Translations under genes and position numbers: made by a program
Origin: Megaleporinus macrocephalus
Taxonomy: Eukaryota > Chordata > Actinopteri > Characiformes > Anostomidae
Direction: 5' to 3'
DNA: 64,000 nucleotides
Assembly (NCBI GenBank): GCA_021613375.1
Contig: CM038702.1
Location: 27,804,849 to 27,868,848 of the forward strand
Shown: piece by piece, positions 37,741 to 49,432 of the stretch
Layout of the letters: the number at the start of each line of letters is the position of its first letter
How positions within the stretch are numbered: the stretch's first letter is position 1
The notes under the pieces: generated by a model
What the model was told of the DNA's origin: nothing
The model's database searches: none
What the model saw: only the letters and a program-made list of their open reading frames with translations

Positions 37741-39039
37741 AAAATCTATTTCTGCAATACTAATATTGCAAAAGCTAATATAATTATAATAATTATTCAT
37801 CAACTAAATACTGTAGTACAGATACACAGTATGTGAACATGGCCAAGTGATGAACTGCTACACTAGCTGGCCACCTCCATTACATTATCTCTAGTTATTC
37901 AGGTGATTTAAATAGATAACCCCTTCCTAACCCCTACGTTTCATTAACAAACACAGCAGGCAGGGCTTCCCCGCTCTAACACACAAGTAAGCTGCCGTCT
38001 TTATCGTCTGGTCCTCCAGCAGGACTGTTACATCCCCACACACCAGAGGATGGGATGACGATTAAGTGAACTGCAGCTGATAAATACTTTTATTCAGAAC
38101 GTTCCACAGAGTCATGATCAAACACATCTCCTCAGGAGAAACGCAATGGCCGATGAGTAAACCTTCCCGCATCTTCCTGTGAAGCAATAAACCGCTGTTC
38201 ACTACTCCCTGTGCAGTTCCCTTCTAACTGGGGTTGACTTTTCTTGTCTGATACTGATATTACGACCTTCGTGTATCCACCTAAATGACAGCATGCTTAC
38301 ACTGTGAAACAAATATTCTACTCTGACAAGAGAAGAAACATGCCGAGTCTCGCCTTACCGCTGTTTCTTTTTATTCACACTCTTTCAGAGGCTGCACTAC
38401 TAATTAGTGAAGTTTTCTGCAAAGTTCTGGTTAAGCATTTACATGTTTAGGCTAAGGCATCATATCAAAGTCTACTTTCTTTCGGTCTGGTATTGTATCC
38501 AGAGATTTTGGCCAGTATTGGGTCGATACCAATACTAAGTACTGTATCTACACCACCCAGCTTCTTCCAACAGAAGTTCTTCACTTTCAATAGTTTGGAT
38601 TTATCCTTACAATGCCTGAATACCCTTTTCCGGGAAGTACGAAAGCAACCTGAACGCACTGGACAAAACAGGTGAGGTGAATCAGGTGTGTTAGAGGAGG
38701 AAACCAACAAACTGTACCCACCTCTGACCATCAAGCAATCTTTAAATAATAATTGTAATAATAATAATAATCTTAAAACAGTCCCACTTTACAACCCATG
38801 GGGTAAAAAAAAATATTTTCTATTCTTTTACACTTGGGTTATAATAACATCTCTCCCCAACAGTGGGCTTAAAACTTATTCCAACTAGAAGTTTAGACAG
38901 GCTGTAGGGTTAAAATATGAGTGAGTGAATAAATGTATGACTGACGAAATAAATAACTCCCACACCTCTCCAGTCACACAGACACATCCTCGCCAGCTTT
39001 TCAACCTCTAGTGTAAGACGAAACTTACTCCTGAGACTC

Positions 39040-39900
39040 TGCAAGTCCACCAAACTCCGGGCTAAAAGGCCAACCCTAGCCCGGGGGGTGAAGCCCCACC
39101 TGGAATCCCCCTCTGTATGAAAGCCCGTTAAGCGCGCCGGATGATCCACAGTGAGCTCCGGGCGGCCTGCGGGCCTGCAGCGGCCCGGACACAGCGCCTC
39201 ATCTCCGCATGCTGAGCAGCAGTAGCGCGCTGAGAGGAGCAGAGCGGTTCCGGGCTTTTCATCATTCCCTCTGCTACTCACGAGCCACAAGCGCCCAGAA
39301 TTACACTCGCCATGACCTTTTCCCCTTCTCAGCTTCAGTTCAACATAGCCAGGAGAGATTATTCAACTCCACAATTTTAAATGAAACACGTTTAAGCGGC
39401 TCCTCGGCTAGCTGTGCTGTACAGCAGAGAGCTGCGGCCACATCCTCCAGCGGCGCCGAACCACCATATCTACTTACGCTGCTGTTATTAAACCAGATTC
39501 GTTTAGATCCAGGTTTATTTAGGCCAGCTAGCCCGACGGATTTGCCTATATAAATGCCGGTCTACCCACTGATACCGAGCTAAAGACCCACTCGGTTCCC
39601 GTTACCAGCCTCAGCTAACGCGGTTCTCTCTCCAGCTATCACACAGACAGGATGCTGCACAGACACCGCGCCTTATAAGTCGATAATCCCAGCAGTAACG
39701 AAGACAAAACATTCCTGGAACAGCCATAAGCCGTCATTTATCGTACCTTAATCATGAACCTGTCCTCGTCGTGCCGACGTTTCGGTCTCGCCGGTCCTTT
39801 CCTCCCCCTCTCGCTCTCACTCTCCCTCTAGTCGCTCACTGCTTCAGTCACAGTTCAAACAGCTGTGTCCGATTCCTGCACGAGTCGGTTCCTCCGAATC
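39040..39900. promoter_or_regulatory. CpG-rich promoter-like region, probable far1 promoter
   Basis: CpG is clearly denser here than in the AT-rich DNA on either side, with two denser clusters at about 39,110-39,260 and 39,400-39,860. The second cluster includes the proposed far1 first exon. No convincing TATA box is seen at the expected distance upstream of the exon on the minus strand, so a CpG-type dispersed start would fit. A stop-free stretch on the plus strand (39209-39553) has no recognisable protein similarity and is probably a by-product of high GC. Confidence 0.45.
39747..39845 (-). other. far1: Probable non-coding first exon (5' UTR) of far1
   Basis: On the minus strand a GA-rich, CpG-containing leader ends at TTAAG|GTACGA, with the donor GT at 39746-39745. 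This would join the clear acceptor TTTCAG at 13886, which starts the exon carrying the far1 ATG. That exon has only 41 nt of leader, so an upstream non-coding exon is required, and vertebrate FAR1 genes commonly have one. The 5' limit is a guess placed at the edge of the GA-rich tract. Reading across the junction, the exon contributes an upstream ATG at 39755. The assignment is inferred from position, donor quality and base composition; cDNA would settle it. Confidence 0.5.
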
Positions 39901-41676
39901 GGTTCTTTCAATGCACCGGCTCACGAATCAGAATCACATAATTTCGCCAAGTGTTACACGCTGTAGATATTTTTAAATTGGTAAGAGTACACATATACGA
40001 CAAGACTATTACCTAACATGTAGTGTTTATATATATACGATTCGTGTAAGTTAATGGAAGATATTTTTTTCAAAGCAGTTTTAAATCATTTTTATTTTAA
40101 TACAAAGTAAAGGTTGACAGACGACTTAAACTAAAATTATACAGAAAACTAAAATTAGCTTAGAATGGAGATGGTTTTCATTAGACAGTGAAGATATGCA
40201 GGTCTGAGTAGATATAGAATAGCCATTATATACAGACTATTGCAGGACATCTGTACAGTTGTGCAAATGAGTGCAATGCTACTGAAGAGTGAGGGAGGTT
40301 TGATTGGTTAGTTTAAGTTTAAAGTGAAAAGTGTTTACTATGGTTAATAGAAGTTCCAGCTCGGGAGAAAAAGCTATCAGTATGCTGTGTTGTGCTGGTT
40401 TTAATGGTCCTGAGTTTTACCAGACGGACATGCCTGAAACCCTATTCTTGCACTGCCAGACTCTTTAAGGAGAGTCCTTTTTGCCACTTATGCTACATTC
40501 CAGTGGTGTCAATCTTAAACTTGCTTCTAGTAGATCTGTGTGCTTTTAACACAGCAAATATCAAGCAGGACATGTGCCCTGTTGTATTTACTAGTTAAAC
40601 ATCTGGCATATAAAATCTTCCAATAAGCTCCTGAATGCAGCATTAGTGTTTACAAGACCTGCTCACTACCACAGAAAAAAAGAAGTAAACAATGCAGGGT
40701 CTGGTGCTGGTGGAACAGATGCTCTAGTGCCATAGAGCAGAGTTTTTCAGCCCTGTTCCTGGAAACACTGCTTTAGATATACGTAAGAAAGGTGATGTCC
40801 AAATTGGTGGCAGACTAGTGGAAGCAGGGGTTAATGATGTGTAGACAGACCCCGGCCCAGTTTCAGTTCTTTTATAACTTGCCTTTGTTTATTTCAAGTC
40901 ACTCGGCTGTGTGCCACACCCTTGATACACAAGTGGCCACTTATGGTAGGCTAGCTTCAGTGAGCTTATCAGTTAGCCAGGCGAGCTTTGCAATGCACTG
41001 TTTGAGCATAAGGAATTGCTTTGTCTGGTTATAAACTGGGAGAGGTACAGCCGTGCAGTACCTGTTAAATGCTAAAGTTCTCTTTGTCCAACATCAGCTT
41101 GGTCCACCATTAGCTTGGTTCACCACCGTTTTCAGGCTCTGAGAAGGGAAAAGCGTCAGATCACAATATCTGCTACACTGCTGTTCACTTGACCCCTCAC
41201 TGACATTTCTCACAAGTTAATAGAGCAAAGGAAAGGCCCTTAAGATGACACTGGGGATTCCACTGAAGGGAAATGACAAGGCCAAATGAACAAGGCTTCA
41301 TGATCTTATCATCTGTGCTAACAGTCAGCTGTAAGGCACTGCAGTCTGGGGTGGTGTAGTTCCCTTGGTAGACAGTGAGACGGCACACTTACTACACCAG
41401 ATTTACGTCAATGTTACCAGCTGAAAACTTCAAATAAAACATTTACTACGGGTATAATATAAAATTGTTTATCTAAAGTTCTGGTAATACATTGTGATAT
41501 CTGGCAATGAAGAAGACACAGGAAATATAGGGCTTCAGGCTTCAGGCAAGCGTTCATTACTGGAACAGCATGCAGGTCACCCACAGCCACTATCCAGCAC
41601 ACCAAAGCCTAATTAACACATATATCCAATTTGATGCTATTAGAATTTAGAACTATTTACCACTAGTGTCCACAGA

Positions 41677-41875
41677 ATTTGACCTCCATACAGTTAACAC
41701 TCACATTATACACTACTGAACAAACAGACTAGGCGGTGGGCAGCCTAGTGTGCAGTTAGGGGTTAGGTCCCTTGCTCAAGGGCACTTGAGTCATGTCCTG
41801 TTGGTTTAGGGAACTGATCTGACAACCTTTCAGTCACAAGACGGTTTCCCCAACTTCTGGCCCACAACTGCCCAA
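41677..41875 (-). mobile_element. Degraded copy of the same tRNA-derived SINE
   Basis: Same orientation and order as the copy at 17.5 kb: a decayed B-box region, then CCCTTGAGCAAGGGACC, AACCCCTAACTGC and a GGCTGCCCACCGCC-like stretch. Much more diverged, with no usable A or B box. Confidence 0.65.
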
Positions 41876-42659
41876 CTATTACAACTACAAGTGCTCAAAA
41901 TGAGTAGTACTGCATAAAATCTTCAGACGTGCATGTAACACAACACTCTTTGGATTCACTTAAACGTTCTGTGTAGACTGTAGCTGCTGCCTTTTTCTGT
42001 ATTGTGCTTGGAGTCCAGACTCAGTCAGTGAGTACAGTAGATCATTTAACTCTCCACTGAGGACGCGAGGGAATAAACACGGAGCTGTCTTTGGCCGTTA
42101 TTGAGAAGGAACGAAATGAATCGGTTCGATTCAGACGTTCGATTCTTCAAGAGAATCGGATCTTCCCATCACTACAGTCATAGCGGCGCCGTGCACGCGC
42201 ACTGGACCAGACTCGTGAGCGTGCCTAAAACTATGAGGAAGAGCGCAGCGGCCACACCCAGCCTCAATTCCTCCTCATTTAAAGCAGTTTTATTCCAAAT
42301 ATTTACTTTAAACGGTGAACGGTTATATGTTCAGCCACCAAATCTAACAGATTAAAAATATACTGATTATACTGATTCAGTTGTGACAAAAAGAAAACTA
42401 ACTGAATATTTAGTAATCCTGAACAATCTAAATAATTCAGGTCAGTCTTCAGTTTTCTCTAAAGTGTTTCAACATAACACACAATATGTGGCAAAATAGT
42501 CTTTATAAAATAGTATTTATGGTGTTTGGTCTACAGTGCAGCTCTAACCCATGAAGTAAGAGTTAATATCTTCCCAGCACTCCATCTACTATCAACGCTT
42601 TACTACTAATAAGAGCCACTAGTGAACGTACGTAAGATATGTTGCCTGGTCAGAAGTGC

Positions 42660-42865
42660 ACAAAGTGATAAAAACATGACTGACCCGCGGAGAGCCCTGA
42701 CCTCCACCCCTTTCAACACCTTTAGGATGAACTGGAACGTTGACCATGAGCCACCACAGGACATATCCTTACGAATGCCCTTGCGGCGAAGTGCAATCAA
42801 ATTATCACAGCAATGTTCCTGAACCTGCCACTGGAGCAAAAGAGGGACACACTTCCAATTAATAT
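42660..42865 (+). pseudogene. Tc1 transposase C-terminal relic
   Basis: A frame with in-frame stops reads PDLHPFQHL*DELER, the decayed form of the Tc1 block PDLNPIEHLWDELERR. Downstream, AGCAATGTTC and GTTCCTGAACCTGCCACTGG correspond to the end of the same transposase. Different Tc1 family from the relic at 35 kb. Confidence 0.7.
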
Positions 42866-43344
42866 TGTAGCATGGAAGACAACGCAAAATGCTCCTTATT
42901 GAAAACAACAATGGTGAGAGAACCTCTTCTTACAAACACTGACCCAACAACCCCACTGACCAGCGCCACAGCACATCATACAAAACAACACATAACACAT
43001 CTTTAAACTACCAGCCACAAGTATTTACAAGACTAGAGTCCAGTGTGTCCCATAAGCCAATAGTGGAAGCCTACATTAGCCATAACCATGTTTTTAGGTA
43101 GGTTGTGGTTTCTGCTTTCCATGTGAAACTCACTAAACTTTACAACAGTAATTTAGTTTGTGTATTGTTCCTGTAGGTCAGGTGCTTACAGATTATTGCG
43201 CTTTTATTGTAGCAGCCAGGTGAACAGTTCACATAATGAATCTAACAAGCTGCTTTGGTAACTACGGTGTGGAAAACACTGGTAATCAGGAAGAACAGGT
43301 TTTGTAAAAGTTTGGAAGAATTTTATTTCCTCTTGAGGCCAGTT

Positions 43345-43660
43345 CTAATGCTTAGCTGCTTTCCAATCTTTACATCCGTTTCACAGATGGTAGCATGTCC
43401 TAGACCCACCATCCAGTAAAAATATAGAATGATATGGAAATCTACAGCCCCATACCATGACAGATTATGACTGTTTGCACCATATCAATCTGGATGGTCC
43501 TTTAGTTCATTTGCCCAGAAAACACAACGTACTTCAATTACTTCAGTCCAAAAGGTTGACTGATCAGATGACAATACACATCTCCACCTGTGCATCAGTC
43601 CATTTCAGATGAGTTCAGACACACTCGTTTTGTCTGGGTTTCTGGACCTTACTGATGTAC
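43345..43660 (-). pseudogene. Tc1/mariner relic, antisense to plus
   Basis: Plus-strand landmarks CCCCATACCATGACAGATTA, CTGGATGGTCC and CATCAGTCCATTTCAGATGA occur in the order expected for the reverse complement of the element seen at 35 kb. Only a central part remains, and no open frame. Confidence 0.65.
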
Positions 43661-45550
43661 TACGCACAGCGAAAGTCATATCTTGCGTTTTTGGATGCAG
43701 CAACAAGCCATGTTTATTTTTTTATCCAAGCATTTTCAACAACACCCTAGTCCTAAATTGCTCCTGCTGCAGGCATCAATATTTAAAATATAAAAACAAT
43801 ATTTAAATATTTGTCTTTGTAGTGCTTTTATTTAAACACAAATCCCTGATTTGACATGCTGCCCAGGCAGGACTGGAACTGGGCTTGTATGATCGACTGA
43901 CTGTGGTGGAATAAGAGGTAGAGGTATAAGCATTCTTGGGAGTGTAACGATTCAGTTTCATGTTTTAATGAACACTGTATGAACAGGGTGAGCTGAATTG
44001 GTTAAGAAAGCACAAACAAACCAGTTCAGAAATAGGTTCCACGATCATGCAAACTTTGTGGTTCTAGGTCAAGAGCAGTAGAGAGATATATAACAAGTAT
44101 AAAAAGAACACTAAGTTGGTGGTTTTAAGTTCATTTTATGCCACTTTTAAAAAGCTGCTGTTTCCAGTGATGTCATACTTTTTACTAAAGACCTGCACAT
44201 ATAAGAACACTGAGAAGTTTTAGGGAACATTAGTGCACCGCCTGCTATAGTTATATGTATAAAATCATTGGAAACAAATGTCAGTGCTATTTCCTTCATC
44301 TCAGCAATAGAGGAAGTGAAGAGCTACAGTGACAATGGTCAAAATATGTAGGAGAATGTGCTCGGTCAGGAACTGATCACATGCATTCAAATTTACACCA
44401 CACCTGCAGTTAAACAGAGCAGCGAAGATCACATAGCAATAAAACCATATTTGAATAAAACAATACTCAAGAGTTTGCAGTAGCAAATAAAATTCACAGA
44501 ACTTTTTCGCTACCCTGAATGTAAACAGTAAAGCTGGTTGAAAGTATGTTAGCATAGCTTAAAAAAGTATCAGCAGCTAACTTGAAGCCAGAATTCTGAC
44601 CAGACTTCTGTCCATTTTTAAAGACAGCAGTGTATCACACAACGTCAACAGAAGCAAGAGACGAATCAGACGGCAAACACATCAGACTCTTTGCCACATT
44701 TTGGTAAAAGGAAAATGCAGTCTGGCAGGTGGGGAGAGTCCAAATCCTCTTCAGCAGTGGTTCAAACTCGAGGTGGAACTCCTATCAGGTTCTTGTGTAA
44801 ACAGCAGTTGGCTCAGAACAGCATGACCTTTCAAACATTTCCTCCAAATAGCAGCAGCAGCACTATCAACATGATTAAAGCGCTGCTCCTCCTAATCTAC
44901 GCGTCACAAACTCTCCAATCCCAAAACCATGACGCAGTCCGATAAGAGTTCTATCAGAGATTGAGGGAAAATGTGAGTGCCCTTCACCCACTCTGGAGAA
45001 AAACTAATGATTGTTCATGGCTACCTGTCCATTAACGCTAGCGTTCCTTACAGGCCTGTGCCACATGGAGGGTTACTGATTTATTTATTTTGTGTAAACT
45101 ACAGCACTACAGTAGTGTTCTCACATGTATGCATAGATGAAATATAAACATTTGGTGACATTTATGGTGCCATATAAGAACTAGGGTGCACAAGAACACT
45201 AGGTGAAACACATAAGCATGTAAATTTCAAATGTTTTTCAAAAGCACACTTTTTTTACATCCTTTTACAGCTTGATTTGATATTTTTCTTTGCGCGCAAA
45301 CTGCATTACCGTCAGCTGGTTTTCATACATGCATTATAATTTATATGTGAAAATGAGCACATTTGTCTATTTTTTCTCTGCATAATTTTTGAAAAGACAC
45401 AGTCTCAAGGTTTACATTTATTTTTGGGGTGTTGAAGCTGCATTTGTAGATCAAGTCACGCACCTGTTTCCGTGATATATTTGTCTTAATTTCCTCTTAG
45501 GGTTTTTTGAATTTGAGATTTGGTTTTGTGTTTCTAAAGCGAACATGCTG

Positions 45551-45565
45551 CCGCTAGGGGGCGCT
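45551..45565 (+). promoter_or_regulatory. CTCF-like motif between far1 and cpsf6
   Basis: CCGCTAGGGGGCGCT agrees with the vertebrate CTCF core CCASYAGRKGGC except G for A at the third base, and has the frequent trailing GCT. It is intergenic, between the far1 promoter and cpsf6. Confidence 0.4.
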
Positions 45566-45576
45566 GCTGGTTTTGG

Positions 45577-45938
45577 TGTAATTGTGTAAGAGAAGAAGAA
45601 GCAGCGTAGAGTTAACGTCACTATAATTAACCAGCCAGTCGGATGGGTAATAAACTAAATTAGCCAATTTGAAACTGGTTAAACTTGTTTTAGTGGAGCT
45701 GGTTCACCAACTTCATCAGTTAACAGGTGCTGTGCCGTGCCGAAATACGATACCCCTTTGCGTGCATGCGCGTCACCCAGAGAAACGAACGCTTCATTTA
45801 CACTCGCGGTTGTTTCTGTGAAAATAATGGACAATTTTTCATTTTCCTTCACAGCAAACAGCTCAGCTATTTAGTTTATTACAAATCGACTTGCTGCTTC
45901 ATTATAGTTAATCTGCACTGCTTCTTCTTCTCTTACAC
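45577..45938. repeat. Inverted repeat arms flanking about 280 bp
   Basis: Left arm ATTGTGTAAGAGAAGAAGAA (then GCAG) at about 45,579-45,603. Its exact reverse complement ends at 45,940. A second, weaker match involves ACTATAATTAA and ATTATAGTTAA. Could be the termini of an unknown DNA element. Confidence 0.6.
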
Positions 45939-45947
45939 AATGTCCGA

Positions 45948-46675
45948 CTTGAGGCTCCTTTCTAACCTCCTCCCCCAACTACGTCCGGCTGCTCTCGCTG
46001 GCCACCGAGGCCAGAAGCGGCAGCAGCGGTATCTCGAACACGCCTACAGCCTCTCGATATACAACAATTGTGGACGGAGAGGAGACAACAGGAGACATAA
46101 GGCGTGTTTAGCGTTGCACAGCCCAATCGCCGCCTGGCTTGATGCAAAGCATGTCGGTTAGTTTTTTCGTCCGACTTGAGTTGGCGCCACCGTCGCTTCA
46201 CGATGACATACGATGTTAACATTTCATGAGTGCAGACACTGCAGTTGCTCTCCACGAACTTAGCAAGCTGAGACGGCTTGATGACGCATTGATCTCCTCT
46301 AAAGCTCTTAAAAGACTTCATATTTACGCTAATACTATCATGTCTCCTAGTTTTCATACAGTATTCAACATATTTCTTTCTTCATAATCAGCATTTCAGA
46401 TCATGAAGTCTCAAGTGCCGAAGATTTTTACTCTTATGATTTGTGAGTGTCTAAAGCACTAAATCACTTCTGCACTTGAATCTTTTTTTTTCTTTTTACT
46501 ATTTTTTTATTGCGTCTACTGTAAAGAGAGTAAACACCGCGAGACCCGCCGCAGGTGAAGGCTGCAGGTGGCGACTGTACGAGTTTAGGCTCTATTCTAA
46601 TCTCCTACCCCAACTGCGTCCGGCTGCTCTCGCTGACCACCAAGGTCAGACGCAGCTGTATCATGAACAGGCCTA
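45948..46675 (+). pseudogene. Two related coding-like blocks of unknown family
   Basis: Blocks 45948-46045 and 46577-46675 are about 80% identical at the DNA level. In the same plus frame they read RLLSNLLPQLRPAALAGHRG and RLYSNLLPQLRPAALADHQG. Several differences fall at synonymous third positions. The first block lies in a frame open from about 45727 to 46161, and a further stretch at 46,250-46,330 may belong. I do not recognise the family. It could be a decayed transposase or an old gene duplicate. Confidence 0.35.
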
Positions 46676-47392
46676 TAAATTTAAACTATGGTTTACTGAA
46701 CTTAGAATAATGATTTGATAGGAGCACGTATTCACTTACTCCTGCTGCAGCTTGGTATATTAGGCTGATAATGGATATTCGGTGGATATTTGCGTTTCAC
46801 CACTGCTGTAGCTCAAAAACAATCAAACAGCCTCCTAAAATCTCAGAAATTATATTCTCCAAGTCTCGCTAAACCAGAGAACAAACCACAATGGTTACAT
46901 TTCATCACAGTTCCAGATCTTTCCATTTCACCTGTAAAGTGCGGTACTGTTCCAAAACGCACAACAGTAAGAGTAAAAAGAAGGGTGTGTGTGTTATTTT
47001 TAAATATTTGAAACTGAAATACACAGACTATGTCAATATCTACTACTTTTACAAAGCTGTGGTAAACACAGTAATGTTTTGGTTAAGTCTTTCCAATGTA
47101 TGTCTGCAGTGTTTACCACAGTTTTGTTGTGGGTTTAGCTACAGCAGCAGCAAATATACGCAGAATATACAATATCAGCATGACTTACTGAGCTACAGCA
47201 GGTGTCCCGCCCCAAACTAAATATTTTATATTACATAGTAATTCGTTGTTAAGTTACTCCATTCTATGTACAGGACAAAGCTTTAATCAATCCTTCGTAT
47301 TTTTCATACAGCCCTATAGGTTTTCAGTTCCATCATTCACATGACGTTCAAAATCCAGTAATGGGCAGCAAGTGAAAAACAGAATGTAGCAG

Positions 47393-49432
47393 ATGGTGGT
47401 GGAGGTGGTGAAGGAGCACACTCAGTTGGCAGTAGAGATGGTGAAGGAGCACAGTCTGATGGCGATGGAGGTGATGGAGTAGACTCAGTTGGCAGTATAG
47501 GTGGTGAAAGAGCACAGTCAGATGGCGATGGAGGTGATGGAGTAGACTCAGTTGGCAGTAGAGGTGGCGAAGGAGCACAGTCAGATGGTGATGGAGTAGA
47601 CTCAGTTGCAGTAGAGGTGGTAAAGGAGCACAGTCAGATGGTGATGGAGTACACTCAGTTGGCAGTAGAGATGGTGAAGGAGCACAGCCAGATCGCCATG
47701 TGGGTGAAGGAGTGGACTCAGTTGGCAGTAGGGGTGGAGAAGGAACACAGTCAGATGGCCATGGAGGTGAAGGAGCACACTCAGTTGGCAATAGAGATGG
47801 TGAAGGAACACAGTCACATGGTGATGAAGTACACTCAGTTGGCAGTAGAGGTGGTGAAGAAGCACAGTCAGATGGCGATGGAGGTGATGGAGTACACTCA
47901 GTTCAGAGTAGAGGTGCTGAAGGAGCACAGTCAGATGGTGATGGAGTAGACTCAGTTGGCAGTAGAGGTGGTAAAGGAGCACAGTCAGATGGCGATGGAG
48001 GTGATGGAGTACACTCAGTTGGCAGTAGAGGTGGTGAAGAAGCACAGTCAGATGGCGATGGAGGTGATGGAGTACACTCAGTTCAGAGTAGAGGTGGTGA
48101 AGGAGCACAGTCAGATGGTGATGGAGTAGACTCAGTTGGCAGTACAGGTGGCGAAGGAGCACAGTCAGATGGTGATGGAGGTGATGGAGTAGACTCAGTT
48201 GGCAGTAGAGGTGATGAAGGAGCACAGTCAGATGGCCATGAAGGTGATGGAGTAGACTCAGTTGGCAGTAGAGGTGATGAAGGAGCACAGTCAGATGGCC
48301 ATGAAGGTGATGGAGTAGACTCAGTTGGCAGTACAGGTGGCGAAGGAGCATAGTCAGATGGTGATGGAGTAGACTCAGTTGGCAGTAGAGGTGGTGAATG
48401 AGCACAGTCAGATGGTGATGGAGTAGACTCAGTTGGCAGTAGAGGTGGTGAAGGAGCACAGTCAGATGGTGATGGAGTAGACTCAGTTGGCAGTAGAGGT
48501 GGTGAAGGAGCACAGTCAGATGGTGATGGAGGTGACGGAGTAGACTCAGACGGCAGTAGAGGTGGTGAAGGAGCACAGTCAGATGGTGATGGAGGTGATG
48601 GAGTAGACTCAGTTGGCAGTACAGGTGGCGAAGGAGCACAGTCAGATGGTGATGGAGGTGATGGAGTACACTCAGTTGGCAGTAGAGGTGATGAAGGAGC
48701 ACAGTCAGATGGCCATGAAGGTGATGGAGTAGACTCAGTTGGCAGTACAGGTGGCGAAGGAGCATAGTCAGATGGTGATGGAGTAGACTCAGTTGGCAGT
48801 AGAGGTGGTGAATGAGCACAGTCAGATGGTGATGGAGTAGACTCAGTTGGCAGTAGAGGTGGTGAAGGAGCACAGTCAGATGGTGATGGAGTAGACTCAG
48901 TTGGCAGTAGAGGTGGTGAAGGAGCACAGTCAGATGATGATGGAGGTGACGGAGTAGACTCAGACGGCAGTAGAGGTGGTGAAGGAGCACAGTCAGATGG
49001 TGATGGAGTACACTCAGTTGGCAGTAGAGATGGTGAAGGAGCATAGTCAGATGGTGATGGAGTAGACTCAGTTGGCAGTAGAGGTGGTGAATGAGCACAG
49101 TCAGATGGTGATGGAGTAGACTCAGTTGGCAGTAGAGGTGGTAAAGGAGCACAGTCAGATGGTGATGGAGTAGACTCAGTTGGCAGTAGAGATGGTGAAG
49201 GAGCATAGTCAGATGGTGATGGAGTAGACTCAGTTGGCAGTAGAGGTGGTGAATGAGCACAGTCAGATGGTGATGGAGTAGACTCAGTTGGCAGTAGAGG
49301 TGGTAAAGGAGCACAGTCAGATGGTGATGGAGTAGACTCAGTTGGCAGTAGAGGTGGTGAAGGAGCACAGTCAGATGGTGATGGAGGTGACGGAGTAGAC
49401 TCAAACGGCAGTAGAGGTGGTGAAGGAGCAAT
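47393..49432. repeat. Minisatellite (VNTR) with 54- and 63-bp units
   Basis: About 2 kb of head-to-tail units. The 54-bp unit contains GTAGACTCAGTTGGCAGTAG and GAAGGAGCACAGTCAGATGG. The 63-bp form adds a 9-bp GGTGATGGA block. Both lengths are multiples of three, so long frames stay open: minus strand 47602-49539 (Leu/His-rich, no ATG start at its 5' end, TTG there) and plus strand 47700-48353 (Gly/Ser/Asp-rich). Higher-order arrays are present. No domain or splice signals support a gene, so this is treated as a repeat, not a CDS. Confidence 0.9.

Larger units (their letters stand above)
39901..47392. other. Intergenic region between the far1 promoter and the minisatellite
   Basis: No intact gene recognised. 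Contains a degraded SINE (41,677-41,875), a Tc1 relic (42,660-42,865), a mariner relic (43,345-43,660), a good CTCF-like site (45,551-45,565), an inverted repeat (45,577-45,938) and a duplicated coding-like block (45,948-46,675). The remaining stretches, including 40,000-41,600 and 44,000-45,500, are AT-rich with no identifiable content. Confidence 0.6.

Noticed and set aside
39209..39553. 114-residue plus-strand frame in the CpG-rich region
   Set aside because: No recognisable motif, and the surrounding CpG island makes long frames likely by chance.
39880..42180. Shared GAATCGGTTC words at 39.89 and 42.11 kb suggesting one dispersed repeat
   Set aside because: The match is only about 10 bp with no extended alignment visible; could be chance or a short motif.
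44691..44945. 84-residue plus-strand frame
   Set aside because: No similarity recognised and no repeat or splice support.
47700..48353. 217-residue Gly/Ser/Asp repeat frame on the plus strand
   Set aside because: Lies wholly in the minisatellite; open only because units are multiples of three, and broken by TAG/TGA variants in neighbouring units.
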